Positions 9,448-18,223 of a stretch of DNA of 64,000 nucleotides are shown here, piece after piece (the stretch's first letter is position 1; every line of letters begins with the position of its first letter). The position numbers and the translations under genes are program-made. This DNA comes from Sphingomonas ginsenosidimutans (lineage in GTDB: Bacteria; Pseudomonadota; Alphaproteobacteria; Sphingomonadales; Sphingomonadaceae). The stretch is taken from positions 496,001-560,000 of the forward strand of contig NZ_NWVD01000001.1 of assembly GCF_002374835.1 (NCBI RefSeq), in the 5' to 3' direction. The notes beneath the pieces were generated by a model that was given only the letters and a program-made list of their open reading frames with translations, was not told where the DNA came from and did not search any database.

Positions 9448-10385
9448 TGCTCAGCCGGACCGCCGCCTCGCTCTACTGGCTGGGGCGCTATGTCGAACGT
9501 GCCGATTTCATCGCGCGGCTGGTGGAGGCGACGCTGCGCCTCGACGTGCTGTCGCCGCGATCGGCGGGCGAGGATGCGTGGCGATCCGCGCTGGCGGTCA
9601 CCGATACCGAGGACGGCTTCGCCGCCAGCGGCGCGGTGCTGGCGCGCGAATCGGTCGCGCGGTTCCTGCTGAGCGATTCAGCGCATCCGGGATCGATCCT
9701 GCGCTGCCTGGCGATGGCGCGCGACAATGCCCGTGCGGTGCGCACCGCGCTGACGCGCGAGGCGTGGCAGGCGATCAACGGCGCGTGGCTGATCTTCGAC
9801 CAGCAAGTGCGGCGGCTCGATTCGAACACCACGCTGGCGGTGGTCGAGGCGGTGAAGGCCGAGACGCGCGGGTTCGAGGGCGCGGTGCACCGGATGCTGC
9901 GCAACCAGACCACGCTGTTCATCCGGCTGGGACAGGCGGTGGAGCGCACCGACAATACCGCGCGGCTGCTGGACGTGAAATATCACATCCTGCTGCCCGA
10001 GGGCGAGCGCGTCGGCGGCACCGTCGATCGCGACCAGTGGACCACGATCCTCCAGACCGTCAGCGCGGTGACCGCCTATCGCTGGCTGTACAGCGACGGG
10101 CTGAACCCCGCCAATGTCATCGACCTGCTGCTGTCGCGCGCCGAGCTGCCGCGCAGCCTGGCCGCGTCGATGGAGGAGACGGTGATCGCGCTCACCGGCC
10201 TTGCCAAATCGAGCGGCACGCAAGGGGCGGCGGACCGCATGGCCCGCAACCGCCAGGCGCGCGCCGCGCGCACCCGCACCGGCGACGTGATCGCCGCCGG
10301 ACTCCACCAGCACCTGCAGGCGCTGATCGTCGAGAACGCCCAGCTTCACGACGCGATCGGCCGGCAATTCAAGTTCCATCACTGA
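9447..10385 (+). CDS. Alpha-E domain protein (COG2307)
   Basis: 312 residues, largely alpha-helical, beginning with the family signature 'MLSRTAASLYWLGRYVERAD'. Other family features are 'HPGSILRCLAMARDNARAVR' and 'LGQAVERTDNTARLLDVKYH'. Alpha-E proteins are almost always encoded beside the ATP-grasp protein found just upstream and are thought to act with it; no biochemical function is established. It overlaps the upstream stop and is followed after one base by the transglutaminase-like gene, so the operon is tight. Confidence 0.9.
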   Translation: MLSRTAASLYWLGRYVERADFIARLVEATLRLDVLSPRSAGEDAWRSALAVTDTEDGFAASGAVLARESVARFLLSDSAHPGSILRCLAMARDNARAVRTALTREAWQAINGAWLIFDQQVRRLDSNTTLAVVEAVKAETRGFEGAVHRMLRNQTTLFIRLGQAVERTDNTARLLDVKYHILLPEGERVGGTVDRDQWTTILQTVSAVTAYRWLYSDGLNPANVIDLLLSRAELPRSLAASMEETVIALTGLAKSSGTQGAADRMARNRQARAARTRTGDVIAAGLHQHLQALIVENAQLHDAIGRQFKFHH

Positions 10386-10386
10386 C

Positions 10387-11184
10387 ATGCGCCTGTCGAT
10401 CGACCATCGCACCACCTATCGCTTCACCAAGCCGCAGGGGCGGATCGTGCAGCTGCTGCGCGTCACGCCGGGCAATACCCACGACCAGACCGTCGCCGAA
10501 TGGCACATCTCGGTCGATTGCGACGCGCGGCTGCGCGAACATCGCGACGGCTTCGGCAACCGCACGACGATGCTGTACGCCGAAGGGCCGCTCGACCGGC
10601 TGGAGATCGCGGTGTCGGGCGAGGTGGTGACCAGCCATTCCGACGGCGTGCTGCACGGCACGTTCGAGCCGCTGCCCCCCGCGGTGTTCCTGCGCAGCAC
10701 GCCGGTGACCGATGCGGGCGAGGTGCTGGCCGGGTTCGCCCATCGCATGACCGAGGGGCATTCGCCGCTGGGGGCGTTGCACGCGCTCAACCGCGCGCTG
10801 CACGAGCGATTCGCGCTGGACAAGGGGCGGCCGGAACCGGGGCTGACCGTCGACGACGCCTTCGCCCGCGACACCGCGACGCCGCGCGATCTGGCGCAGA
10901 TGTTCGTTGCCTGTGCGCGCTCGCTCGACATTCCCGCGCGCTACGTCACCGGTTATTGCGACCTGCAGGACGGGCGCCGCCCGACGCCGCACGGCTGGGC
11001 CGACGGCTGGGTGGAGGGGATCGGCTGGATCGGCTTCGACCCGACGCTGGCGCTGTCGCCGGAGGAGCACCACGTCCGCATCGCGGTGGCGCTCGACGCC
11101 GCGGGCTGCGCCCCCGTCGCCGGATCTCGGCTGGGCGAGGGCGAGGAATGCCTGGACGTCGAGGTGCGCGTCAGCGGGCAATAG
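10387..11184 (+). CDS. transglutaminase-like protein lacking the catalytic Cys
   Basis: 265 residues with the COG1305 architecture: an N-terminal beta domain ('MRLSIDHRTTYRFTKPQGRI'), then a transglutaminase core with 'SLDIPARYVTGY', 'PHGWADGWV' and 'GWIGFDPTLALSPEEHHVRI'. Where active members carry the nucleophile in a G-V-C-Q-D-type motif, this protein reads 'TATPRDLAQMF' (about residues 161-171), so the Cys is Pro. The His (in PHGW) and Asp (in FDPT) remain. It is therefore likely inactive as a protease or transglutaminase and may bind substrate or scaffold. It is the last gene of the ATP-grasp/Alpha-E operon. An alignment would be needed to exclude a shifted cysteine; the closest Cys is in 'VACARSL'. 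Confidence 0.88.
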   Translation: MRLSIDHRTTYRFTKPQGRIVQLLRVTPGNTHDQTVAEWHISVDCDARLREHRDGFGNRTTMLYAEGPLDRLEIAVSGEVVTSHSDGVLHGTFEPLPPAVFLRSTPVTDAGEVLAGFAHRMTEGHSPLGALHALNRALHERFALDKGRPEPGLTVDDAFARDTATPRDLAQMFVACARSLDIPARYVTGYCDLQDGRRPTPHGWADGWVEGIGWIGFDPTLALSPEEHHVRIAVALDAAGCAPVAGSRLGEGEECLDVEVRVSGQ

Positions 11185-11208
11185 CGGCCGGCAGCCCGTC
11201 CGGCCTTC

Positions 11209-11444
11209 GTCATCCCGGCGAGGGCGTTGCGAACCTCTTTTCCGTCATGCCGGACCTGTTCCGGCATCCACCGAACCGCGCACCCACAAGCCGGTGGCCG
11301 GGCGGAGTGGAGGACCCCGGAACGGGTCCGGGGCGACGATCGTGCGGGAACGTGCCGCCGCTCCCGTCATCCCAGTGGAAGCTGGGATATTCCCGTTTGC
11401 GGGCGCGTCGCCAGGCCGCGGGAGACCCCGGCCTTCGCTGGGGT
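11209..11444. repeat. intergenic palindromic repeats (three hairpins)
   Basis: The 300-base gap between the transglutaminase-like gene and the converging transferase gene holds no credible ORF. Inside are a perfect 8-bp stem, ATGCCGGA / TCCGGCAT with loop CCTGT (11247-11267), a 7-bp stem ATCCCAG / CTGGGAT (11369-11388), and an ACCCCGG / CTGGGGT stem (11425-11444), with a degenerate half copy near 11212. They belong to the family seen at ten other intergenic sites in this window. Confidence 0.8.
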
Positions 11445-11484
11445 GACGCATGGGTTCGGGCAACGGCGGCGCCAGCCTATCCCC

Positions 11485-12231
11485 TCAGCCGGCATCCTCG
11501 TCGGACAGCAGTGTCCAGCCGCGCGGGCCGAGCATCTCCATCGGGCGATAGCGCGCCTTGTATGCCATGCGCGGCGATCCCTTCACCCAATAGCCGAGAT
11601 AGACATAGGGCAGCCCCGCCTCGCGCGTGCGGGCGATATGGTCGAGGATAATGAAATTGCCCAGCGCCGGGCGCGCGTCCTCATCGGTCGCGAAGAAGCT
11701 GTAGATCATCGACAGCCCGTCCGCCTGCCGGTCGGTGAGGCAGCAGCCGATCAGCCGCCCCGGCACGCCGCCGCGCCCCGGCTCGCGATACTCGACGATC
11801 ACCGAATTGACCGGCGATTGTTCGACCATGTCGGCATAGTCCATCTCGTCCATGCCGGCCATGCCGCCGCCGGGATGCCGCGACGCCAGGTATCCGCGCA
11901 GCAGCTGATATTGCTCGTCGGTGGCCCAGGGGCGGCAGGCGGTCACCTCCAGGTCGGCGTGACGGCGCAGCAGCTTGCGCTGCGTCGCATTCGGCTCGAA
12001 CTGGTGGCTGAGCACGCGCACCGACAGGCAGGCGCTGCACCCAGCGCAGCTGGGGCGATAGGCGACCGACTGGCTGCGGCGGAAACCGATGCGGCTCAGC
12101 GCGTCGTTCAGCTCGGTGGCATTCGGGCCGGACAGTTCGGTGAACACCTTCCGCTCCTGCCGCCCGGGCAGATACGGGCAGGGCTGCGGGCTGGTGACGA
12201 AGAAGCGCGGGAATCGGAAGGGCGCTGTCAC
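11485..12231 (-). CDS. bpt: aspartate/glutamate leucyltransferase (Bpt/Ate family)
   Basis: 248 residues, normal for bacterial Bpt. These enzymes move leucine (or arginine) from aminoacyl-tRNA to N-terminal Asp/Glu residues of proteins, feeding the N-end-rule ClpS/ClpAP route. Seen are '[17 protein letters not shown]' at the N-terminus, the cysteine-rich ATE_N motif '[16 protein letters not shown]' and the ATE_C region with '[20 protein letters not shown]'. It is often annotated arginyltransferase; leucine specificity is inferred from bacterial relatives. It converges on the operon to its left and lies head to tail behind the threonine ammonia-lyase. Confidence 0.93.
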   Translation of the reverse strand: MTAPFRFPRFFVTSPQPCPYLPGRQERKVFTELSGPNATELNDALSRIGFRRSQSVAYRPSCAGCSACLSVRVLSHQFEPNATQRKLLRRHADLEVTACRPWATDEQYQLLRGYLASRHPGGGMAGMDEMDYADMVEQSPVNSVIVEYREPGRGGVPGRLIGCCLTDRQADGLSMIYSFFATDEDARPALGNFIILDHIARTREAGLPYVYLGYWVKGSPRMAYKARYRPMEMLGPRGWTLLSDEDAG

Positions 12232-12338
12232 CGGTCGTCTGGTCCCCGTGGCGCGCCCGGTGCGGGCGCGCGTCGCCCCTGTATATCGGCCCGGACGCGC
12301 GCGGTGAAAAGCCGCTTAACCATCTTTTGCGTGGCGCG

Positions 12339-13583
12339 TCAGGCGTGCTCCACCGCCTTGACGTCGAACCCCGCGGCGGTCAGCGCGGCGATCAGCTGGT
12401 CCAGATGCGCGCGGTCGCGCGTCTCGCACTCGATGTCGGTGACCAGCCCCTTGGCGGGCAGCGTGGTGAACACGCGCTGGTGATACACCTCGATGATGTT
12501 GACGCGTTCCTGGTCGAAGATGCGCGCGACGTTGAACAGCGCGCCCGGCTGATCCTGCAACCGCAGCCTGAGCCGCGCCAGCCGGCCCGAGCGCGCCAGA
12601 TCGCGCAGCAGCACGTTGGCGAGCAGCCGCGTGTCGATGTTGCCGCCGCACAGCACGACGCCGACGGTCTTGCCGCGGAACCGCTCGGGATGCGCCAGCA
12701 GCGCGGCAAGGCCCGCGGCGCCTGCGCCCTCCACCACCGTCTTCTCGATCTGGAGCAGCAGGCTGACCGCTTCCTCCAGCGACCGTTCGGACACCAGCAC
12801 GATTTCGTCCACCAGCGCGCGCACCATCTGCGACGTGATCCGGCCGGGTTCCTTGACCGCGATCCCCTCCGCCAGCGTATCGCCCGCGCACGGCATGTCG
12901 GTGCCATTGAGGCGGTTGTACATCGACGGGAACAGCTCCGCCTCCACGCCGACGATCTCGATCGGGCGGCCCGCGGCGCGCGCGACCGTCGCCATGCCGG
13001 AGATCAGCCCGCCGCCGCCGATCGGCACCACCAGCATGTCGATGTCGGGCGCATCGGCCAGCATCTCGACCGCGACGGTTCCCTGCCCCGCGATGACGCG
13101 CGGATCGTCGAACGGGTGGATGAAGGTGAAGCCGCGCTCCGCCTCCAGCAGGCGCGCGTGCGCATAGGCGGCGTCGAACGTGTCGCCTTCCAGGATCACA
13201 TCGGCGCCGTGGCCCTGTGTCTGCACCACCTTCACGATCGGGGTGTTGCGCGGCATCACGATCGTCGCGGGAACGCCCAGCCGGTTGGCGTGATAGGCCA
13301 GCCCCTGCGCATGATTGCCCGCCGACGCGGCGATCACGCCCTTCTGCTTCGCTTCGTCCGACAGCAGCATCAGCGTGTTGAGCGCGCCACGTTCCTTGTA
13401 GGCGGCGGTGAACTGCAGGTTCTCGAACTTCAGGTACACGGTCGCGCCGGTCAGCTTCGACAGCGTGCGGCTGATGAGCGTGGGCGTGCGCACGATCATG
13501 TCGCCGATCCGCGCATGCGCGGCGCGCACGTCGTCGATGGACACGGGAAGGGCGGGATCGGTCGCGTACTGGGTAGCCATCAC
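12339..13583 (-). CDS. ilvA: threonine ammonia-lyase with C-terminal ACT domain
   Basis: 414 residues of the fold-type II PLP family. It deaminates threonine to 2-oxobutanoate, the first step towards isoleucine. The PLP lysine lies in 'FTAAYKERGALNTL', the substrate loop is 'ASAGNHAQGLAYHA', the phosphate-binding Gly-rich loop is 'VPIGGGGLISG', and 'GVVLCGGNIDTRLL' follows. The last 80 or so residues form one ACT-like domain ('DQPGALFNVARIFDQ'), as in the shorter single-ACT enzymes rather than long biosynthetic IlvA. A catabolic or dual role is possible. It is divergent from the dehydrogenase gene at 13665. Confidence 0.9.
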   Translation of the reverse strand: MMATQYATDPALPVSIDDVRAAHARIGDMIVRTPTLISRTLSKLTGATVYLKFENLQFTAAYKERGALNTLMLLSDEAKQKGVIAASAGNHAQGLAYHANRLGVPATIVMPRNTPIVKVVQTQGHGADVILEGDTFDAAYAHARLLEAERGFTFIHPFDDPRVIAGQGTVAVEMLADAPDIDMLVVPIGGGGLISGMATVARAAGRPIEIVGVEAELFPSMYNRLNGTDMPCAGDTLAEGIAVKEPGRITSQMVRALVDEIVLVSERSLEEAVSLLLQIEKTVVEGAGAAGLAALLAHPERFRGKTVGVVLCGGNIDTRLLANVLLRDLARSGRLARLRLRLQDQPGALFNVARIFDQERVNIIEVYHQRVFTTLPAKGLVTDIECETRDRAHLDQLIAALTAAGFDVKAVEHA

Positions 13584-13664
13584 GACCGCCTAGCGGATCG
13601 CGGCCACGGGATAAAGCCGATCGCCGCTGGCGGCGGCGGGGGCGACCGCTTAAGGCTTGGCGCC

Positions 13665-14501
13665 ATGAAGATCGCATTCATCGGCACCGGGGTGATGGGC
13701 GCCCCCATGGCGCGGCACCTGGCGGCGGCCGGGCACGACGTCACCGTCTACAACCGCACCCGCGCCAAGGCGGAGGCGACCGGGCTGGCGGTGGCCGATA
13801 CGCCCGCGGTGGCGGCGCGCGGCGCGGCGGCGGTCGTCACCTGCGTCGGCAACGATGCCGATCTGGAGGCGGTGACGCTGGGGGCCGATGGCGCCTTTTC
13901 CGCAATGGCGGACGATGCGGTGTTCATCGACCATACCACCGTGTCCGCGGGCATCGCGCGGCGGCTGGCGGCGGCGCACGCGCTGTCGGTCGACGCGCCG
14001 GTATCGGGCGGGCAGGCGGGCGCGGAGGCGGGCAGGCTGTCGATCATGTGCGGCGGGTCCGCCGACGCGCTGGCGAAGGCGGAGCCGGTGATGCAGGCCT
14101 ATGCCGCGCGGATCGTCCATGTCGGCGCGGCGGGCGCGGGGCAGCAGACCAAGATGGTCAACCAGATATGCATCGCGGGCGTGTTGCAGGGCGTGGCCGA
14201 GGGCTTGCGCTTCGCCCAGAAGAGCGGGCTGGACCTCGACAAGGTGCTGGAGGCGGTGTCGGGCGGCGCGGCGCAGAGCTGGCAGATGGTCAACCGCTGG
14301 GACAGCATGGCCGAGGGCCGGTTCGACTTCGGCTTCGCGATCGACTGGATGCGCAAGGACCTGGGGCTGGCGCTGGACGAGGCGAAGGCGAACGGCGCGG
14401 TGTTGCCGGTGACCGCGCTGGTCGACCAATTCTATGCCGAGGTACAGGCGATGGGCGGCGCGCGGCAGGACACCAGCGCGCTGGTGCGGCGGCTGCCGTA
14501 G
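13665..14501 (+). CDS. NAD(P)-dependent beta-hydroxyacid dehydrogenase (HIBADH family)
   Basis: 278 residues beginning with the Rossmann signature 'MKIAFIGTGVMGAPMARHLA'. The family's substrate motif 'DAPVSGGQAGAEAG' and the catalytic-lysine segment 'GAGQQTKMVNQICIAG' are present, and the helical C-terminal domain is complete. Relatives oxidise 3-hydroxyisobutyrate, tartronate semialdehyde or succinate semialdehyde; the substrate here cannot be told. The start is the ATG just before the Rossmann fold, as in homologues; the upstream extension of the frame has no coding character. Confidence 0.9.
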   Translation: MKIAFIGTGVMGAPMARHLAAAGHDVTVYNRTRAKAEATGLAVADTPAVAARGAAAVVTCVGNDADLEAVTLGADGAFSAMADDAVFIDHTTVSAGIARRLAAAHALSVDAPVSGGQAGAEAGRLSIMCGGSADALAKAEPVMQAYAARIVHVGAAGAGQQTKMVNQICIAGVLQGVAEGLRFAQKSGLDLDKVLEAVSGGAAQSWQMVNRWDSMAEGRFDFGFAIDWMRKDLGLALDEAKANGAVLPVTALVDQFYAEVQAMGGARQDTSALVRRLP

Positions 14502-14520
14502 GGCGCGCGATCCGGCGGGA

Positions 14521-14582
14521 GGCCCCAGCTTTCGCTGGGGCGACGGGTGGGCGAAAACGTCGCCCCTGCGCAGGCAGGGGCC
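14521..14582. repeat. intergenic palindromic repeat pair
   Basis: Two hairpins lie between the converging genes at 14501 and 14589: GCCCCAGC / GCTGGGGC (14522-14541) and GCCCCTGC / GCAGGGGC (14562-14581). The second type recurs at 46520 and, degenerate, at 35188. Confidence 0.8.
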
Positions 14583-14588
14583 TCCCCG

Positions 14589-15350
14589 TTATGTCGCGCC
14601 GTCCCCGCCCACCGCGAACGCCCCGCGCCATTCCGGCTTCACGATGCGCAGCAGCGCCGGCGTGACCGGCAGCGTCACCTCGTACATCCCCTCCACATAG
14701 GCGCCGGCGACATATTGCCCCGCGATCAACCCGATCCGATCGATCGCGCGGCGGTTGGTGGAGCCGAGCAGCAGCGTCAGCTTGTCGATCGTGGGGCAGG
14801 GGAATACCGGATCGACGCCGGGGTCCTCGCCCAGCCGCTTCGTCCGCTCCGCCTTGAGCTTCGCGCACCAGGTCGCGCCGAGCAGGTCCTGCAACGCCGC
14901 CGCGGAGGTGAACATCGCGCGCGGATCGACACGGCGCTGGCGTGCCTTGTCCCATACGATCGTGTCGAGCAGCGTGCCGCCATGCGCGCCGCCGGTGAAG
15001 CGGTAGGTTTCGCCCGACAGGCTCAGCAGCTGCGGCGTCTCCGTTACCACCGCCCAGTGGCGCGCGGCATCGTGCGGATGGAACGGATAGTCGTTCTTCG
15101 TCGCTTCGCGCCGGTCCTCCTGCGCGGTGCGGCGCGCGTCGGCCTCGAACCGGGCGCGGTCCTGGTCCAGCCAGCGGCGCAGCGGCGGGATGCGCGCGGC
15201 GGCGGCGGGATAGCCGTAGCTGAAATCGACCAGCGCGTCGTTGCGCTTCACCTCCATCGCGCCGGCCGCGCGCGGTGCCGCCGCGATCGGGATCGCCGCT
15301 CCCATCGCCAGCGCCAGCCCCAGGCCAGCCCAACCCCGTGCGTACCGCAT
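14589..15350 (-). CDS. periplasmic DUF3298/RsiV-like domain protein
   Basis: 253 residues with an N-terminal signal peptide or membrane anchor (residues about 5-30, 'GWAGLGLALAMGAAIPIAAA'). The body has the DUF4163/DUF3298 signature 'YRFTGGAHGGTLLDTIVWD', shared with the anti-sigma factor RsiV and related secreted proteins. Conserved cysteines occur in 'LGATWCAKL' and 'PVFPCPT'. The molecular function is unknown. The start at 15350 gives the signal peptide directly; an in-frame ATG 60 bases upstream would run past the start of the divergent amidohydrolase gene. Confidence 0.72.
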   Translation of the reverse strand: MRYARGWAGLGLALAMGAAIPIAAAPRAAGAMEVKRNDALVDFSYGYPAAAARIPPLRRWLDQDRARFEADARRTAQEDRREATKNDYPFHPHDAARHWAVVTETPQLLSLSGETYRFTGGAHGGTLLDTIVWDKARQRRVDPRAMFTSAAALQDLLGATWCAKLKAERTKRLGEDPGVDPVFPCPTIDKLTLLLGSTNRRAIDRIGLIAGQYVAGAYVEGMYEVTLPVTPALLRIVKPEWRGAFAVGGDGAT

Positions 15351-15395
15351 CACCTGCCCTCGCCAAAAACCCTCTGCCGCCATATGGCAGGCAAT

Positions 15396-17075
15396 ATGAA
15401 CCGACGCCAAATTCTTCGCCTGACCGGTGCGCTCGCCGGCCTGTCCTCGCTCGCGCTGCCGCTAGCCGCGGGGGCGGACGCGCTGATCGACAATGTCGCT
15501 GGCATGACGCTCGACCGCGACGGGCGCGTCGTGCGGTTCCAGGCGATGGTGATCGATGCGCAGGGCAAGGTCGTGCGGCTGGTCCCGGTCGGCGAGCAGC
15601 CGCCGAAGCGGACCAAGAAGAATCCCGGCCCCACCTATGACTGGCGCGCCGACATGAAGGGGCGGGTGGTGATGCCCGGGATGATCGACGCGCACGGGCA
15701 CGTCATCGCGCAGGGGCTGGCGCTGCTGGCCCTCGACCTGTCGGACACGCGATCGCTGGCGGAGGCGCAGAAGAAGATCGCCGATTATGCGCGCGCCAAC
15801 CCGGAACGCGCGTGGATCGTCGGGCGCGGCTGGAACCAGGAACAATGGGGGTTGGGGCGCTTTCCCACCGCCGCCGATCTCGACGCCGCGGTGCCGGGCC
15901 GGCCGGTGTGGCTGGAACGCGCCGACGGCCATGCCGGCTGGGCCAACAGCGCCGCGCTGAAGGCCGCCGGCATCACCGCCGCCACCGCCGCGCCGGCGGG
16001 CGGGCGTGTCGAAAAGCCGCTGGGCGTGCTGGTCGACAATGCCATGTCGCTGATGGACCGCGCGTTGCCCAAGGTGGGGGCGAAGGACCGCACCGCCGCG
16101 TTCCTGGCGGCGCAGCAGCTGCTGCTACGCGACGGCATCACCGCGGTCGCCGACATGGGCACGTCGCTGGACGACTGGATGACCTATCGCCGGATGGGCG
16201 ACATCGGCGCGCTGCGCGTGCGGATCATGTCCTATGCCGCCGGGATCGACACCACCGTCGCGATCGGCGGGACCGGGCCGACGCCGTGGCTGTACGACGA
16301 TCGCCTGCGGCTGGCGGGGGTGAAGCTGTTCGCGGACGGCGCGCTGGGATCGCGCGGCGCGTGGTTGAAGGCGCCCTATGCCGATGCGCCGGGGGAGCGC
16401 GGACTGGGCTTCCTGACCGACGACCAGTTGCAGAATCTGATGAGCCGCGCGGCGATGGACGGCTATCAGGTCGCGGTCCATGCGATCGGCGATCGCGCCA
16501 ACAAACAGGCGATCGACGCCATCGCCGAGCTGTCCGCGACCTACAAGGGCGACCGGCGCTGGCGGATCGAACATGCGCAGGTGGTCGACCCGGCCGACAT
16601 GCCCGCGTTCGGCCGCTACGGCATCATCGCCTCGGTCCAGCCGATCCACGCCACCAGCGACCGGGTGATGGCCGAGGCGCGACTGGGCGAGGCGCGGCTG
16701 GCGGGCGCCTATGCGTGGAAATCGTTGATGAACAACGGCGCGAAGCTGGCGTTCGGGTCGGACTTCCCGGTGGAGAAGCCCGATCCCTGGGCGAACTGGG
16801 CGGCGGCGTTCACCCGCACCGGCGCGGACGGGCAGCCCGCCGGCGGGTGGCGCCCCGCAGAGGCGGTGACTCGCGAACAGGCATGGTGGGGCTTTACCGG
16901 CGGGGCGAGCTTCGCCGGCTTCGCCGAGGCGAAGTTCGGCATCCTGGCGCCGGGGCAGCGCGCCGACTTCATCATCGTCGACCGCGACCCGCTGGCCGCC
17001 ACGCCTGAGGCGCTGCGCCAGACGCAGGTGATCGAGACGTGGATCGGCGGGCAGCGGGCATGGGCGCGCAAGTGA
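15396..17075 (+). CDS. exported amidohydrolase (YtcJ-like)
   Basis: About 559 residues of the metal-dependent amidohydrolase superfamily. The N-terminus 'MNRRQILRLTGALAGL' has a twin-arginine pair followed by a hydrophobic stretch, so Tat export is plausible. Metal-site motifs are 'MIDAHGHVIAQG', 'VAVHAIGDRANKQAID' and 'AFGSDFPVEKPDPW'. YtcJ-type enzymes hydrolyse amide or related bonds; the substrate is unknown. An ATG at 15384 is an alternative start adding four residues. The gene overlaps the next gene by 16 bases. Confidence 0.87.
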   Translation: MNRRQILRLTGALAGLSSLALPLAAGADALIDNVAGMTLDRDGRVVRFQAMVIDAQGKVVRLVPVGEQPPKRTKKNPGPTYDWRADMKGRVVMPGMIDAHGHVIAQGLALLALDLSDTRSLAEAQKKIADYARANPERAWIVGRGWNQEQWGLGRFPTAADLDAAVPGRPVWLERADGHAGWANSAALKAAGITAATAAPAGGRVEKPLGVLVDNAMSLMDRALPKVGAKDRTAAFLAAQQLLLRDGITAVADMGTSLDDWMTYRRMGDIGALRVRIMSYAAGIDTTVAIGGTGPTPWLYDDRLRLAGVKLFADGALGSRGAWLKAPYADAPGERGLGFLTDDQLQNLMSRAAMDGYQVAVHAIGDRANKQAIDAIAELSATYKGDRRWRIEHAQVVDPADMPAFGRYGIIASVQPIHATSDRVMAEARLGEARLAGAYAWKSLMNNGAKLAFGSDFPVEKPDPWANWAAAFTRTGADGQPAGGWRPAEAVTREQAWWGFTGGASFAGFAEAKFGILAPGQRADFIIVDRDPLAATPEALRQTQVIETWIGGQRAWARK

Positions 17076-17374
17076 CGCTGGTGATCCTGGGCACGTTCCG
17101 CGTGCCGCCGGACCGGCTCGGCACGGCGCGCGGCGCAATGGCACGGATGATCGCCGCCAGCCGCGCCGAGGACGGCTGCCTCGATTACGCCTATGCCGAG
17201 GATGTGCACGAACCGGGACTGATCCGGGTCAGCGAGGTGTGGCGCGACCGCGCATCGCTCGCCCGCCACATGGCGAGCGCGCATCTGGCGGAATGGCGCG
17301 CCGAATGGCCCGCGCTGGGCATCGGCGAGCGCGACCTGCGATGGTACGCGGCGGGCGACGCCGAACCGGCGTGA
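17060..17374 (+). CDS. antibiotic biosynthesis monooxygenase (ABM) domain protein
   Basis: 104 residues forming a single dimeric alpha-beta barrel domain. It has an early beta strand 'VTLVILGTFRVPPDR', 'ASRAEDGCLDYAYAED' and 'LARHMASAHLAEWRAEW', all typical of ABM/YgiN-like proteins. Such proteins act as small quinol or polyketide-type oxygenases or just bind small aromatics. The start overlaps the last 16 bases of the amidohydrolase, so co-translation is likely and a shared pathway is possible but unproven. Confidence 0.82.
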   Translation: MGAQVTLVILGTFRVPPDRLGTARGAMARMIAASRAEDGCLDYAYAEDVHEPGLIRVSEVWRDRASLARHMASAHLAEWRAEWPALGIGERDLRWYAAGDAEPA

Positions 17375-17456
17375 GGGCGGTCGGGCACGACGTCGCGCAT
17401 GTGAGGAGGGACCGGAACGGAGGCGAGACTCGCTCCGCCCCCCCCTCGCAATTCGT

Positions 17457-17546
17457 CACCCCGGACCTGTTCCCGGGTCCATGGTGCCGCGAAATCAGTC
17501 GATTGCGAGTTTGCGGCGCGAGGGATGCCGGAACGAGTCCGGCATG
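17457..17546. repeat. intergenic palindromic repeats
   Basis: In the 205-base gap between converging genes are an imperfect ACCCCGGA / TCCCGGGT-type hairpin (17458-17478) and a perfect ATGCCGGA / TCCGGCAT hairpin with loop ACGAG (17525-17545). The latter has the same stem as the copy at 11247. Confidence 0.8.
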
Positions 17547-17579
17547 ACGGTGGGGCCTCAAGCTCCTGCGCTCATCCAC

Positions 17580-18119
17580 CTATCCCCGCACTGCGCCGTC
17601 CAGCCGTGCCAGATCGTCCGGCGTATTGACGTTCGCGAGGACGACGCCCGGTAGCACCGCGACCGCGCCTGTGTCGCGCGCCCAGCCGCGGATCGAGCGG
17701 TCGCCGCCGGCGGACAGGCGCGCCAGCAGCGGCGCGGCCAGCCTGACCGGCCACAGCCCGACGGTGGGCGCCTCCGCGGCATGGGCGGCGTCCTCGCCCA
17801 GCAGCGCGGCGACCAGCGCAGGCGGCAGGCGGGGTGTGTCGCAGGCGGTGGTCAGCACCGCGTCGAATCCCTCGCGGGCGGCCACCTCCAGCGCCCCGGC
17901 GATGCCCCCGAGCGGGCCGAGTTCGGGGTAGGGTAGGTCGGGGGCGGTGCGCACGCGCGCGTCGGCGCGGCCGACGACCAGCAGGTCGGCGACGTGCGGC
18001 GACAGGCTGGCGAGCGCATGGTCGATCAACGCGGTGTCGCGCCACGTCGCCATCGCCTTGTCGCTGCCAAAGCGCGAGGAACGGCCACCCGCCAGGACGG
18101 CGCCGAGGATGCGGATCAT
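17580..18119 (-). CDS. mobA: molybdenum cofactor guanylyltransferase
   Basis: 179 residues, starting 'MIRILGAVLAGGRSSRFGSD', the nucleotidyltransferase signature of MobA. 'PELGPLGGIAGALEVA' and the metal Asp in 'LTTACDTPRLP' follow. MobA joins GMP to molybdopterin to make the bis-MGD cofactor in the cytoplasm. The start is set by the signature; an in-frame extension of 77 codons upstream is not family-like. No other molybdenum-cofactor biosynthesis gene of this pathway is next to it. A CTP-transferring relative (MocA) is less likely. Confidence 0.88.
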   Translation of the reverse strand: MIRILGAVLAGGRSSRFGSDKAMATWRDTALIDHALASLSPHVADLLVVGRADARVRTAPDLPYPELGPLGGIAGALEVAAREGFDAVLTTACDTPRLPPALVAALLGEDAAHAAEAPTVGLWPVRLAAPLLARLSAGGDRSIRGWARDTGAVAVLPGVVLANVNTPDDLARLDGAVRG

Positions 18120-18223
18120 GCCGGCACTGTCGCAGCCGGCGCACGAAAGGGAAAGCCCGTTACCGCCCGCTAACCGCCGCGCTGAACGGCGCGGGGGTCG
18201 GGGGGCGGTGGTGGGCCGATGGA

